From contig JACIXY010000008.1 in NCBI GenBank assembly GCA_014360195.1, positions 1-64,000 on the forward strand: a DNA stretch of 64,000 nt, in the 5' to 3' direction. Below the pieces are notes generated by a model, which saw only the letters and a list, made by a program, of their open reading frames with translations, did not search any database and was not told the origin of the DNA. The position numbers were made by a program, and so were the translations under genes. This DNA is from Bacillota bacterium (GTDB lineage: Bacteria; Bacillota; SHA-98; UBA4971). This document shows, piece by piece, positions 17,085-26,223 of this stretch; position 1 is the stretch's first letter; each line of letters starts with the position of its first letter.

Positions 17085-17583
17085 CTCACGCTCCGTGTGG
17101 TTCGGGTCATGGGCCCTTTTGCCGCTGCCTGAAGCTGGGCACCGCTGGGGGCACCTCCTTCCCGCCCAGATTGCCGGCAGGGCAAAAGACTGCAATCGTT
17201 GCTGCGAATGTTGATGCGATATTACCGTTACGCCGCTCGTGTCGAGCCGCCGCACCGAGCCGCCGCGCGCTGCGCTTACCTCGAGTCGCCCCGGGTGCTG
17301 TTCCGCACCTGCTCCGCGCCTGCGGTGCTGCTCAGCCTGCTTGGTGCGCTGCTCGGCTCACCTCGTGTTCCTCGACTCGCCTGTAGCGCTGCTCGACTCG
17401 AGCTATCGCAGTTGAATTTCTCCGCAGGTTTACATAATCCTGCCCGCGCGGGCTATGGCTGGGCATGTGGGTTGATGGGACCAGAGGCAGGTTTGGGGGC
17501 AGAAGGCACGTAATGGACACACTGGAACTGGCGGGCCAGGCAAGCGACTGGACCCGGCTACCTTGCCTGCGCGAGCCCGCCCG
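17085..17583 (-). promoter_or_regulatory. Upstream region of porin copy 2
   Basis: No gene is supported. At 17420-17443 the minus strand reads AGGA, 14 bases, GGAGAA, as upstream of porin copy 1. Between 17220 and 17410 there are several imperfect copies of a GAGTCGAGCAGCGC-like block, giving a local direct-repeat texture. An inverted repeat (CAGGCAAG 17537-17544 with CTTGCCTG 17562-17569) lies just past the MntA-like gene and could end its transcript, though no T-run follows. Confidence 0.4.
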
Positions 17584-18078
17584 CTACGGGAGCAGGTCGC
17601 GCAGGCTGTCTCGCAGGAACGGCTTGAGATCGAAGTAGCTGGCCCACGTGCGCTCCTGAAAGTCGAAGTTCGCCTCGGCATCGCGAGCGAAGAGGAGCAA
17701 GCCCCGGGTCACGTGGTACCGGAACTCCACAGGGGCCAGGTTCAGCGAATGAACATCCACGGGCATGCCCGCCACACGTCCCAGGCGGGCACCAAGGTCG
17801 AGCGATGCGTCGAGCTGGTCGCGAGGTGATAGACCATCGCGGTAGTACACAGCGATGTCCAGGTCCCGGCATGGACGGTCCTCCAGAAACGACCCGTGGG
17901 CGTACGCGAAAATCACATCAGGATGGGATTCCAGCACCGCCCGCACCTGGTCAAGTATCCGCCGCCTCTCGCTCGGCGGAACGGCATGCCTCCTCTCATC
18001 GAGGTCAGGGACTGCCGCGTCATCTCCCGCCGCGTTATCCCGTTCATCCGCGAACCCGTCTTGGCACGACGCGCTCAC
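17584..18078 (-). CDS. mntA: MntA-like minimal nucleotidyltransferase antitoxin
   Basis: A 164-residue protein of the MNT superfamily, antitoxin half of the HepT/MntA pair. In studied systems MntA adds AMP to HepT and so silences its RNase activity. The GSFLEDRPCRDLDIAV motif around residues 62-77 provides the GS and the metal-binding DLD pair. The first 35 residues are Asp/Glu-rich and probably disordered. Its ATG overlaps the hepT stop by four bases (ATGA), so the two are translated together. The pair is complete, unlike the toxin-antitoxin fragments at 2.6 and 44.9 kb. Gene symbol is by family, not by proven function. Confidence 0.8.
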   Translation of the reverse strand: MSASCQDGFADERDNAAGDDAAVPDLDERRHAVPPSERRRILDQVRAVLESHPDVIFAYAHGSFLEDRPCRDLDIAVYYRDGLSPRDQLDASLDLGARLGRVAGMPVDVHSLNLAPVEFRYHVTRGLLLFARDAEANFDFQERTWASYFDLKPFLRDSLRDLLP

Positions 18079-18524
18079 GTGCCTGGCCCCCTTTTGCTTA
18101 TCACGTCCCTGATGGCACGCAGGTACTCGTTGACATCACCGAGATCATTGCGCATTATCTCCAGCATTTGCTCGTCCTTCACGTCACCGTATCGGTGCAC
18201 CAGGAGGTTCCTGAAGCCGGCCATCTTCGCAAGGCGCCCTGCAAGGCCGACATCTATGATGCCGTTGTCTCCAAGCGTGAGGAAGGAATCGGAGTAGCTC
18301 ACTGGGGCCTTTCCCAGAAGGCGAGCGCACAAGTGGTTTGCTATGTTCGAGGCAGCTTCAACAAGAACGATAAAGGCGTAGCGGGCGGATCTAATGGCCT
18401 CCGCATCCTGAAGGAAGGCCTGATCCTCCAGCCCCGCGTAGGCGCGCAGCACTGACAGCGCCTCCTGAATGTCAGCCACCTTCTGCCTGATACGAGCTAT
18501 GTTTATCTCGGCTCCCGGCACCAT
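18075..18524 (-). CDS. hepT: HepT-like RNase toxin
   Basis: A 149-residue all-helical HEPN protein. The catalytic RNLLVHRY (R-x4-H-x-Y) is intact near residues 103-110, so the ribonuclease toxin is probably active. The Tyr in this motif is the residue modified by MntA in characterised systems. The ATG at 18524 was chosen over an upstream in-frame ATG because GGTGGGTGGAC precedes it and HEPN homology begins just after. It overlaps mntA by four bases. The 226 bases between hepT and the upstream DUF3084 gene hold no terminator that I can see. Confidence 0.8.
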   Translation of the reverse strand: MVPGAEINIARIRQKVADIQEALSVLRAYAGLEDQAFLQDAEAIRSARYAFIVLVEAASNIANHLCARLLGKAPVSYSDSFLTLGDNGIIDVGLAGRLAKMAGFRNLLVHRYGDVKDEQMLEIMRNDLGDVNEYLRAIRDVISKRGPGT

Positions 18525-18750
18525 GTCCACCCACCATAGCCTTTCGTTGGGCCTTCGCAGGGTTCTCGGGACACGCTCGCCGCGCGCACCAACCAACGCT
18601 TGCCCCTGGCTCTAGCCCCGGTCGCGCGCGGTAACCGTGGCCGCGCCATCGCGCCCTGGGTCGTCCTTCGCAGGCATGTCTCATCCCACCGCCCCATCCC
18701 ACACCTTTGCATCCCGGGACCGCGCCCCCGTTCGAGGGCACCCCCACTCC

Positions 18751-20166
18751 TCACCGAACCACCTGGAACGCCACCTTGAGCGGCGGCTTCGTGTTCCACG
18801 TGTCCTGCGCTGCCACCGCAAGCACGCGCACCTTCCGGCCGAGCTCCAGGATCTCGGCCTTGGCGGCATTGAACTCCGATAGCGGCGCCTGGCCGACGCG
18901 CCCCTCGATGTCGGTCACCATGCCCCGGCGTGTGGCCTCGTCGTTCGCGGCCATCAGGAGGTTCATGAGCTCGTCCTGGACCCTGTCCGGCCCGAGTGAC
19001 CCATCTATCTCGCGTTCTGCCACCACCTGGCCCTGCTTGAAGATGAGCTTGTTCTCGAAAAACTGCAGGTAGGCGTAGACAGGCTGACCGACGAACGCGT
19101 TGGTAGCTGACACCAACCGCACCACCACCGGCCCTTTGGCCCTCGCAATCCTCTCCGCCGTGTTCTCGAGGTTATCCGTGAAGAAGATGATGGCCTCGTT
19201 CTCGCTGCCCTCGATCTTCGCCCGCCTCGCGAGCGCCAGCGTGTCGGCCTTCTGCAGGAAAGCGGCCACGTCGCGACGTATCTCGTCGATCGGCCTTGAG
19301 CCCTCTATCACAGTTGCAAGGATGATCTCGTCCGCTCTGTAGGTTATGTCTGAAAGCTGCAGCCCTTCAAGGTACTGAGACATGCCCTGCAGATACGAGT
19401 AGAGGACGTTCGCGCCCTGCGTGAGGTCGCGGATACGCGTCTCCAGCGCGCGGCTCTCGTCTTCGAGCTTCTGCTTTTCCGCGTCGAGCCGTGAGATGGT
19501 TTGCTTCAGGTCTTTCTCGGTGTTCTGAAGCGCAACGATCCGCTTGTTGGCCTCTTCGAGCTTCTCCTGGGCCTCCGCGTAGCTTGCTTTCGTGTCGTCG
19601 AGCTGGGTTTTCATCTCCTGGTATTGCTTTTGCATCTTCTCGAGCTCGCTCTGAACCTCGGCAAGCTCGCTCTCGGCCTTGACGCGCTCCTTCTTCACTT
19701 GCTCAAGCTCGGCGGCCAGCGTCTCGTTCCTCGCGGTGAGCATCTCGTATTCCTTCGCCTTGATCTTCGCCGCCGCCGAAAGCTTGTCGATCTCTCCGGT
19801 GAGGGCTTCTATCTGCGCTTGAAGCTCGCCCACCCTCTGTTCCTTCGCCGCAAGCTCCTGCTGCTGCGTGGAAAGCCGCGCCACCGCCGACGCAAGCTCC
19901 TGCCTGGTCGTGGCGAGCGCGGCCTGGATCTCGTGCATGTTGAAAAGGGCCGTCCGCACGTCCTTGGAGACGATGCTCATGACCACAAGGGACGTGGTGG
20001 ATACGACTATCCCGGTTATCACGGTGATGATCATCGAGGTATGCCTTGGCCGCAGGCCGAAGATGCTGAGCCTTCTGCGGCCCACCTTCATGCCGATGCG
20101 ATCGCCCACGAAGGCGATGACCCCGCCCACCACGATTAGCATGAGCACGAGCGTAAGACCGTACAC
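18751..20166 (-). CDS. DUF3084-family membrane-anchored coiled-coil protein
   Basis: A 471-residue protein matching the DUF3084 family known from cyanobacteria and diderm Firmicutes. Two N-terminal membrane helices (about residues 3-22 and 45-66) flank the characteristic GRRRLSIFGLRPRHTS loop. A heptad-rich coiled coil runs from about 75 to 255, and a globular C-terminal domain follows, with FFTDNLENTAERIARAKG. Its role is unknown; family members are often found with outer-membrane genes. The GTG start has a near-ideal AGGAGGT five bases upstream. It is separated from the lpt genes by a palindromic repeat element and could still be read from the same promoter. Confidence 0.8.
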   Translation of the reverse strand: MYGLTLVLMLIVVGGVIAFVGDRIGMKVGRRRLSIFGLRPRHTSMIITVITGIVVSTTSLVVMSIVSKDVRTALFNMHEIQAALATTRQELASAVARLSTQQQELAAKEQRVGELQAQIEALTGEIDKLSAAAKIKAKEYEMLTARNETLAAELEQVKKERVKAESELAEVQSELEKMQKQYQEMKTQLDDTKASYAEAQEKLEEANKRIVALQNTEKDLKQTISRLDAEKQKLEDESRALETRIRDLTQGANVLYSYLQGMSQYLEGLQLSDITYRADEIILATVIEGSRPIDEIRRDVAAFLQKADTLALARRAKIEGSENEAIIFFTDNLENTAERIARAKGPVVVRLVSATNAFVGQPVYAYLQFFENKLIFKQGQVVAEREIDGSLGPDRVQDELMNLLMAANDEATRRGMVTDIEGRVGQAPLSEFNAAKAEILELGRKVRVLAVAAQDTWNTKPPLKVAFQVVR

Positions 20167-20219
20167 GTTGTACCTCCTAAGCAGCCCCGATAGCAGGCCC
20201 CCGGCGCGGCCCCGGCCCT

Positions 20220-20345
20220 GCTAGGTGAGGGTGCCTTAGTTCTTATCCCTTTTCCAGTAGTTGCTGGATTGCCGGTATTACACTCTCTCTACATCACCGG
20301 CAACCCCTCCCAAAAGTCGGGAGCATTTCTGCACCCTCACTTAGC
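20220..20345. repeat. Dispersed repeat A, full palindromic copy
   Basis: A 126-base element with inverted ends (CTAGGTGAGGGTGC at the left, GCACCCTCACTTAG at the right) and inner inverted copies of the TTGCCGGT block. The left half matches the copy at 61-125; the right half, with the hairpin CTCCC...GGGAG, matches the copy at 22285-22354. It carries no gene and sits between lptF/G and DUF3084. Confidence 0.6.
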
Positions 20346-20380
20346 AGGCCCTATCAAGCCCGAGACAGAGCCCGGCTCTT

Positions 20381-21556
20381 TCACGACTTGCGCGCGATCA
20401 TCAGGGCGCCGCAGGCTCCGAAAAGGATGTTCGAGAACCACGCCCCAAGCACTGGCGGCACGCTGCCGCGCTCCGCCACTGCACAACTCAAACTCATTAT
20501 AACATAGTAGACAAAGATGATGAGTATGCTCATCCCGAAGCCCAGCGACGTGGACGCCCTGTGCGCCCTGATGCCGAGCGGCGCCCCGACAAGCCCGAAC
20601 ACCAGGCTCGCGAAGGGAATGGCAAGCTTCAGGTACAGCTCCACCAGGAGGCGCGTGACTTTCACACCCTGCCCTGCCAGGTCGCGGATGTAATCGGCAA
20701 GCTCCCTGGCGGACATCTCCTTCGGCGTGAGCGCCCCCCTCGCGACCTGTGACGGCCTGTGTGCGATCCGCGCTTCCTGCCTTGAGAACCTCACCGACGC
20801 CACTCTGTCGCCGTCGAGGACCGTGTATACCACGCCGTCCTCGAACCACCACCTGGTCTCCTCCCACCTTGCGCGCGCCGCCTCGGTGATGCGGGCGAGC
20901 CTGCCCCTCTCGAACTCCTGGACAGTGACTTCCCTGAACGATTTCTCGCGGGCGTCGTACGAATCCGCATAGATGAGCCTCGCGAGAGCCCCGCCCTCAA
21001 ACTCTTTTATAACCGTGTTCCTCTGGACGAACGGGCTTGCGCGACGTCCGATCTCCCACATGATCTGCTCGGACCTGCGGTTGGCCACCGGGACCACCGT
21101 CTCGTTCAGCGCCACCGTGACCACGCTCACCATAATGGCCAGCACCACCGCCGGCGCCATCACCCGCTGCAGGCTCATGCCCGCGGCGCGCATGGCCACG
21201 ACCTCGCTCCCCGCGGACAAGCGGCTGTAACACAGCAGCGTCCCGAGGAGGGTGGACATGGGCAGCACCAGAACCATGACGCGGGGCAGACCCAGCACGA
21301 ACACGGCCAGGGCTGTCCCCACGCTCACCTCGCCGTCCACGAGCATGCGCGCGAGCTGGAACAAGAGATCTCCGGCCACCATTATGAGCGTGAAGGCGGC
21401 CACGGAGAATAGAAGCGGCCCCATAAGCTCTTTATAGATGTATCGCTCGAGCAGCCCGGGCCCAGGCCGCAGCCGCAGTCGCAGCCCCAGGCCCGACCGC
21501 AGCAGCGGCCTGTGCCCAAGCGCGGGTCCCGGTTTCGATGTCGACCTCGAATTCAA
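20381..21556 (-). CDS. LptF/LptG-family LPS export permease
   Basis: A 391-residue YjgP/YjgQ-type permease of the LptB2FG extractor, which pulls LPS out of the inner membrane. Three N-terminal helices follow [21 protein letters not shown], then a periplasmic beta-jellyroll (about residues 150-290) and three C-terminal helices ([20 protein letters not shown] onward). The first 30 residues form an unusual Leu/Arg/Pro/Gly run ([13 protein letters not shown]) from a six-base simple repeat; the real start may lie within it. The TTG start overlaps the lptB stop. A second family member is at 41.8 kb, and which is LptF and which LptG cannot be decided here. Confidence 0.9.
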   Translation of the reverse strand: MNSRSTSKPGPALGHRPLLRSGLGLRLRLRPGPGLLERYIYKELMGPLLFSVAAFTLIMVAGDLLFQLARMLVDGEVSVGTALAVFVLGLPRVMVLVLPMSTLLGTLLCYSRLSAGSEVVAMRAAGMSLQRVMAPAVVLAIMVSVVTVALNETVVPVANRRSEQIMWEIGRRASPFVQRNTVIKEFEGGALARLIYADSYDAREKSFREVTVQEFERGRLARITEAARARWEETRWWFEDGVVYTVLDGDRVASVRFSRQEARIAHRPSQVARGALTPKEMSARELADYIRDLAGQGVKVTRLLVELYLKLAIPFASLVFGLVGAPLGIRAHRASTSLGFGMSILIIFVYYVIMSLSCAVAERGSVPPVLGAWFSNILFGACGALMIARKS

Positions 21557-22272
21557 AGCGTAAACCGCTCCCCGAGATAGAACTTGCGCGCCACGGGATC
21601 GTCTGCGATGGACGCAGCATCGCCCGACGCCAGGATCTTCCCCTGATGCATGATGTAAGCGCGGTCCACGATGGACAGGGTGTCGCGGACGTTGTGGTCG
21701 GTGATGAGCACGCCGAGCCCTTGCCGCCGGAACCTCGCGATGATCTCCTGGATGTCGGCGACGGCTATGGGATCGACCCCGGTAAAGGGCTCATCGAGCA
21801 GGATGAACTTCGGCGATGTGGCGAGAGCCCTTGCGATCTCGACACGCCTGCGCTCCCCGCCGGACAGGGTGTACCCCATTTGCCTGCGGATGTGCCCGAT
21901 GGCCAGCTCGTCGAGGAGTTCTTCGAGACGGGCGCGACGCGCCGCCAGAGGGAGCCCCATAAGCTCCAGCACCGCGAGGATGTTCTCCTCGACCGTGAGC
22001 TTCCTGAAGATGGACGGCTCTTGCGCCAGGTAACCGAGGCCGAGCCTTGCGCGGCGGTGCATGGGAAGCCTCGTTATGTCGCGGCCGGCGAGGGTAATGG
22101 TTCCCTCGTGGGCGGCCTCGAGCCCCACTATCATGTAGAACGTGGTGGTCTTGCCCGCGCCGTTCGGCCCGAGCAGCCCCACCACTTCGCCCTGTTTGAC
22201 CTCGAGGCTTACGCCCTGCACGACCTTGCGCCGGCCGTAAGACTTTACAAGATCCTGGCAAACAATGGACAC
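21553..22272 (-). CDS. lptB: LPS export ABC transporter ATPase LptB
   Basis: A 239-residue ABC ATPase that powers LPS extraction with LptF and LptG. Walker A GPNGAGKT is at residues 35-42, the Q-loop region is [18 protein letters not shown], the signature is LSGGERRR (near 140), Walker B is [13 protein letters not shown] and the switch histidine is in [10 protein letters not shown]. These match LptB more closely than other ABC families. A GTG at 22272 with GGAGGG six bases upstream is preferred to an earlier in-frame start, which would run into repeat A. It is the only LptB in the window, so it should serve both permease genes. Confidence 0.95.
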   Translation of the reverse strand: MSIVCQDLVKSYGRRKVVQGVSLEVKQGEVVGLLGPNGAGKTTTFYMIVGLEAAHEGTITLAGRDITRLPMHRRARLGLGYLAQEPSIFRKLTVEENILAVLELMGLPLAARRARLEELLDELAIGHIRRQMGYTLSGGERRRVEIARALATSPKFILLDEPFTGVDPIAVADIQEIIARFRRQGLGVLITDHNVRDTLSIVDRAYIMHQGKILASGDAASIADDPVARKFYLGERFTL

Positions 22273-22284
22273 GAAATACCCTCC

Positions 22285-22354
22285 GCACTCTCTCTTTGAG
22301 TCACCGGCAACCCCTCCCAAAAGTCGGGAGCATTTCCTACGCTCTCATATAGCC
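22285..22354. repeat. Dispersed repeat A, left-half copy
   Basis: About 68 bases between lptA and lptB, closely matching the right half of the element at 20220-20345, including CACTCTCTCT, CACCGGCAACCCCTCCC and the CTCCC/GGGAG hairpin. It lies inside the operon, so it is transcribed and could act as an mRNA-level stem-loop. Confidence 0.55.
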
Positions 22355-22361
22355 AGATAGG

Positions 22362-23060
22362 CTATTGCTCCTTGCCGGAGCCCGACGCGCCAGGGGTCTT
22401 TATCTCCTCGCCCGGGATTACCGTGCGGGTGCCGCCCGTGGCAATGACGGTTTCCTCGGCGAAGAGCACCGTTATGTAGCCTGCCGCGAACACCTTGCGG
22501 CCCATCTCCACCCGCGCATTCCCCGTCACGATGCCCTTCTTCTCCTTGCCGAGGTAGGTGATGCGGTCGCCCGAGGCCAGCACGCGGCCGTCCTGGTAGT
22601 TCACGGTCACGCCGCCCGAGGCATCCACTTTCTCCTCATTCAGGTAGAAGACTATCTCGCCCGCGCTGAGCACGGTCTTCTCCTTGGTGTCCTCGAACCT
22701 GGCCTTGTCCTTCCCCTGCACCCGCACGCAGGGCACCCGGTCGTCATACTCCGCGTGGTCCCCGGTTATCCTGAAGGACTTATACAGGATGAGGACCTTC
22801 CCGTCAGCGATGGTCACCTGGTCCTTGCCCCGGTATCTGACTTCGTCCGCGGTCATTTCGAAGGACTCGCTGCCGGCCGCGGCCGCGCCGCCCTTCGACG
22901 GCGCCTGCGCCCCCGCCCGTCCCGCAAAGGGGACGAAACCTGCGGCCAGCAGCGCCACGCACAGCGCAAGGCACACCGCCGCCCCGGCGGCACCCGCAAA
23001 CCGTCGTCCCGGGCCTCCCAGGCCCGCGCCAGCGCCAGCATTAGCTCCTCTCAAGGCCAC
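22362..23060 (-). CDS. lptA: LptA/OstA-like periplasmic LPS carrier
   Basis: A 232-residue exported protein with the LptA beta-jellyroll, whose stacked strands form the bridge carrying LPS across the periplasm. A hydrophobic export segment (about 20-50) is followed by FEMTADEVRYRGKDQVTIAD, ITGDHAEYDDR and VTGNARVEMGRKVFAAGYIT, the alternating pattern of this fold. The start is a GTG overlapping the upstream gene by 20 bases; a TTG two codons later is possible. It sits directly before lptB, as in most diderms. A second LptA-like gene is at 37.9 kb. Confidence 0.85.
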   Translation of the reverse strand: MALRGANAGAGAGLGGPGRRFAGAAGAAVCLALCVALLAAGFVPFAGRAGAQAPSKGGAAAAGSESFEMTADEVRYRGKDQVTIADGKVLILYKSFRITGDHAEYDDRVPCVRVQGKDKARFEDTKEKTVLSAGEIVFYLNEEKVDASGGVTVNYQDGRVLASGDRITYLGKEKKGIVTGNARVEMGRKVFAAGYITVLFAEETVIATGGTRTVIPGEEIKTPGASGSGKEQ

Positions 23061-24261
23061 AGCCCTCCCAGCGTCCCGTATCCAGGTAATTCACGATTAT
23101 CTTCGCCGTTCGTGTGGCAGCCCCCTGCTCGCCCATCCTCTCGTGGCCGGCCCGGCGCATCTTCGCGATGCGCGCGGAATCCCCCAGTATGGACAACACC
23201 TCGCGTGCCACGGCCTCCGCCCCGCCCTCCTCCACGAGAGCCAGCGCGTCGCCGAGCAGCCGCTTCTGCGCTCTGGCAAATCTCTCGTTGAACTGCGGCC
23301 CACCTGTGGGAAACGCCACAACCGGCCGGCCCAGCCCCGCAGCCTGCTCGTTCCCGGTGCCCGAGAGCCCGATGATGATATTGCTTACGTTGAGGACGTC
23401 GCCGAACTTGCCCTGGGTCAGGATGACACACGGCTCATCACGCCCCTCAGGGTAGAGCCGCCCCACGACCCCCGACCCGAAGTCGCCGGCGCCGCCGGGA
23501 GCATACCGCCATCCAGCCCTCTCCGCCGCCTGGGCCAGGAGCCTTCCGTTGAGGCTGGGTGCGAGGCCGGCTACGAAGTCAAGCCCGTTCCCGGTCGCAT
23601 CGGCAAGGCGCCGGACAATTTCCAGCACCGCGACCATATTCCGGTACGCCTCCTGGCGCGACCCCGGCAATATCCCGACGACCTTTTTCTCCAACGTGAG
23701 GCCGAAGTTCTCGCCGGTGATAGAGAAGCCGTCCATCATGACGTTCCCCGCGAACCCCGCCCTGACCCCCACAGCCGCGAGCGCTGACGCGGTCTTCTGG
23801 TCCCGCGCCAGGACAAGGCCGGCCAGCTTGCGCATGAGCCACGTCTCGATGCCGTAGTGGCCGTGGATGTACTGGGACTTGGCGGTGGAAAGGCAGAGTA
23901 TGGGCCGCCTCACGAAGAGGCCGGCCAAAAGCAGAGGGTATGCGTCCCCGACGCACACGGCAAGGCTCACTTGGGGCGCGCAAGCCCGCAGGTGCCGGAT
24001 CTGCCCCACCGTCAGGCCGATGAGCCCCGCCCTTATGTCTCGAAGGAGGAGGCGCGCCCCGTGCTTGGCGAAGCCGCCGCTCGGCATGGACTTCTGGGGC
24101 CCAACTATCCTGATGCGCGCGTCGCGGTATGGCTTCCCGAGACCCACGAGGGGAAAGCCCACCACATCCAGGGATGGGCGGAGCGCCCGCACCTCCTGGG
24201 CGATCATGGCCCCTATGACGTCCTCGCCGTGCCCGTTGCTCAACACAAGAACCGTCGTCAT
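23041..24261 (-). CDS. Lipid A disaccharide synthase-related protein (LpxB-like 2)
   Basis: A 406-residue protein that resembles the LpxB-related family known in cyanobacteria and some Firmicutes. It has a GT-B-like organisation: an N-terminal VLVLSNGHGEDVIGAMIAQ loop in place of the LpxB GEASGD, a central LPGSRQEAYRNM like LpxB's LPGSR, and a C-terminal NIIIGLSGTGNEQAAGLGRP where nucleotide sugars bind in relatives. True LpxB is a separate gene at 29.5 kb, so this enzyme likely does another transfer. Its reaction is unknown. It overlaps both neighbours (lptC by ATGA, lptA by 20 bases). Confidence 0.75.
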   Translation of the reverse strand: MTTVLVLSNGHGEDVIGAMIAQEVRALRPSLDVVGFPLVGLGKPYRDARIRIVGPQKSMPSGGFAKHGARLLLRDIRAGLIGLTVGQIRHLRACAPQVSLAVCVGDAYPLLLAGLFVRRPILCLSTAKSQYIHGHYGIETWLMRKLAGLVLARDQKTASALAAVGVRAGFAGNVMMDGFSITGENFGLTLEKKVVGILPGSRQEAYRNMVAVLEIVRRLADATGNGLDFVAGLAPSLNGRLLAQAAERAGWRYAPGGAGDFGSGVVGRLYPEGRDEPCVILTQGKFGDVLNVSNIIIGLSGTGNEQAAGLGRPVVAFPTGGPQFNERFARAQKRLLGDALALVEEGGAEAVAREVLSILGDSARIAKMRRAGHERMGEQGAATRTAKIIVNYLDTGRWEGCGLERS

Positions 24262-25019
24262 CCGCCCCTCACCACGGTACTGAACCTGACCCTGCCCTTC
24301 ATGATGGCCTCCTCCAGCCCGGCGTCCACCTGGATGGTGTCACCGGTGATGGTGGACCGGCCGTCCGAGTACCTGACGTCGCCGGACGCTGTGAACCTAG
24401 ACGCCCCCGGGTCCCAGGTCGCCTGCCGGGCCGAGAACTCTGCCCCGCCCTCGCCCGCGACCTCGATGCCCCCCTCGAACTCGAGTCGCCCCGACTTAAG
24501 GTCGGCGGTGAGGACTTGCGCCCGCACATGCGCCTGCGTGACCCCATTTACGTATCTTGCGCCCTCGACGCCGGTCAACCTTGCGACCTGGCGCTCTTTC
24601 GCTATCTCAATCTTCCCGGCCGAAAACTCCCACTCAGGCTCCCCCGATGGGCCCGGGACCACTATCTTCGTCCCTTCCAAGATCATGCTGGCGCCGGGGA
24701 GGACGTCCCCATCCTGCCCGTGCTCCTGCGCCTGCTCGGACTGCCCGGGCACGACTCCGGGAGCGGTCTCCTGGCCGGGCGCAACAGGCGGCAATCCCCC
24801 CAGCGCGGCATGTCTGGCACGCAGGTAAACTCCGGCCGCGCCCCATGCGGCGACAGCCACCGCCACGAGCACCGCCACGACGGGAAGAAACGCGCGCCGG
24901 CGGGACATGCTGCGGCCGTGGCCGGCCTTGCCACCGGCCGCACCGGTCGCACCGGTCGCACCGGTCGCACCGGTCGAGCGTTCTCCCTGCCGGGGGCGCG
25001 GCGGCCGCCTCACCCTCAC
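24258..25019 (-). CDS. lptC: LptC-family LPS export protein
   Basis: A 253-residue inner-membrane-anchored protein. A disordered Arg/Pro head with a (Thr-Gly-Ala)n tract is followed by a single membrane helix (about residues 45-65), a Pro/Gln linker and an LptC/LptA-type jellyroll (WEFSAGKIEIAKERQVARLT, VRAQVLTADLKSGRLEFEGG). LptC hands LPS from LptFG to LptA. The GTG at 25019 overlaps the upstream stop (GTGA) and is chosen for that coupling; an internal ATG near the membrane helix would remove the repeat head. A second LptC-like gene is at 38.7 kb. Confidence 0.8.
   Translation of the reverse strand: MRVRRPPRPRQGERSTGATGATGATGAAGGKAGHGRSMSRRRAFLPVVAVLVAVAVAAWGAAGVYLRARHAALGGLPPVAPGQETAPGVVPGQSEQAQEHGQDGDVLPGASMILEGTKIVVPGPSGEPEWEFSAGKIEIAKERQVARLTGVEGARYVNGVTQAHVRAQVLTADLKSGRLEFEGGIEVAGEGGAEFSARQATWDPGASRFTASGDVRYSDGRSTITGDTIQVDAGLEEAIMKGRVRFSTVVRGG
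24932..24976. repeat. 9-bp tandem repeat inside lptC
   Basis: Four perfect copies of CACCGGTCG (24941-24976) preceded by one copy with a single change. They encode the Thr-Gly-Ala repeats before the membrane helix. Each unit is in frame, so copy-number change would alter only linker length. Confidence 0.85.
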
Positions 25020-26182
25020 CACACGGCCACCCTCTTCTTTACCGTCTTCCGCGGCCAGATCTTCACGTTCTTCTTGACAACGCCACCCTCCTCCACCACG
25101 CACTCGTCGCTCAGCACGACGCCCTCGCCCAGGGACGCGCCGGGTTTCAGGTAGCACTCGCTCCCCACGACGCAGGCCTCCAGCCTCGCGCCCCTGCCCA
25201 CATGGGTGTTGTTCCAGATGACGCTCTGAAAGACGCTGGCCCCCTCATCTATGACGCAGTTATCGCCGATGACGCTGTAAGGGCCAACGCTCACGCCCCG
25301 GCCCACCCTGGCGCCCCGCCCGATAAGCACCGGCGCCCACAGCGTTGCGGCCGGGTGTATCTCGGCACCCTCGCCCACCCACACGCCGGGCGAGACCTCC
25401 CGGCCCGGGATGTCGATGCCCACGGCGCCCGAGAGGACGTCCCTGTGGGCGAGGCGATACTGGCTGAGCGTCCCGATATCGCACCAGTACTCGTCAAGGG
25501 CAAGCCCGTAGAAAGGAAGGCCCTCCCGCACGAGGCGCGGGAATATGTCCTTGCCGAAATCGGGCGCGCCCTCCGCCGGGATGTAGTCGAAGATCTCCGG
25601 CTCCAACACGTAGATCATGGTGTTGGCGAGGTTGCTCCGGGCCTCGCCTGGCCTCGGCTTCTCCTGGAACGCGACTATCCTTCCGTCATCGTCGCATGCC
25701 ACAACTCCGAACTTCGACGGGTCGGCCACCGGCTTGAGGCCTATCGTCACAAGGGCCTTCTTCTCGCGGTGGAACTCGACGAGCCGCGTCAGGTCGGCGC
25801 AGGTAAGCGCGTCGCCAGCGATAAGGAGGAAGGTGCCGTCGTCCTCGTCGTGGCAGCTGTTTCCGTCATCGCCCGCATCGCTCGCAGAGGGCAGGAGCAA
25901 CCTCCTTGCGGCAAGTACGCCGCCGGCCGTTCCTCGGAGTTCCTCCTCGCGCGAGTAGTGGAGCGAGACCCCGAACGCAGCCCCATCACCGAAGTAGGCC
26001 TCGATAGACTCCGGAAGGTACCAGAGGTTCGCAACGACCTCCGTCACGCCGTGGCGCCGCAGGAGCGCGAGGATGTGCTCCATCGCCGGCCGCGTCACCA
26101 CGGGCACCATGGGCTTCGGGACGTTCACCGTCAGAGGCTCCAGGCGGGACCCCACCCCTGCAGCCATCACCATGGCCTTCAT
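25016..26182 (-). CDS. Sugar-1-phosphate nucleotidyltransferase with left-handed beta-helix
   Basis: A 388-residue NDP-sugar synthase. The N-terminal nucleotidyltransferase fold begins MKAMVMAAGVGSRLEPLT with PKPMVPV, the nucleotide loop and phosphate contact of the GlmU/ManC/RmlA superfamily. The C-terminal third (about 265-370) is a hexapeptide left-handed beta-helix. It makes an activated sugar in the cytoplasm, probably for the LPS core or O-antigen. The sugar is not determined; mannose-1-phosphate guanylyltransferase-like proteins share this architecture. An acidic insertion (SDAGDDGNSCHDEDDG) near residue 135 is unusual. It is 41 bases after msbA. Confidence 0.8.
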   Translation of the reverse strand: MKAMVMAAGVGSRLEPLTVNVPKPMVPVVTRPAMEHILALLRRHGVTEVVANLWYLPESIEAYFGDGAAFGVSLHYSREEELRGTAGGVLAARRLLLPSASDAGDDGNSCHDEDDGTFLLIAGDALTCADLTRLVEFHREKKALVTIGLKPVADPSKFGVVACDDDGRIVAFQEKPRPGEARSNLANTMIYVLEPEIFDYIPAEGAPDFGKDIFPRLVREGLPFYGLALDEYWCDIGTLSQYRLAHRDVLSGAVGIDIPGREVSPGVWVGEGAEIHPAATLWAPVLIGRGARVGRGVSVGPYSVIGDNCVIDEGASVFQSVIWNNTHVGRGARLEACVVGSECYLKPGASLGEGVVLSDECVVEEGGVVKKNVKIWPRKTVKKRVAVW

Positions 26183-26223
26183 CGCGCTGCGCCACCTCCC
26201 GGCAAATCCCTGCGATCTGTGGT

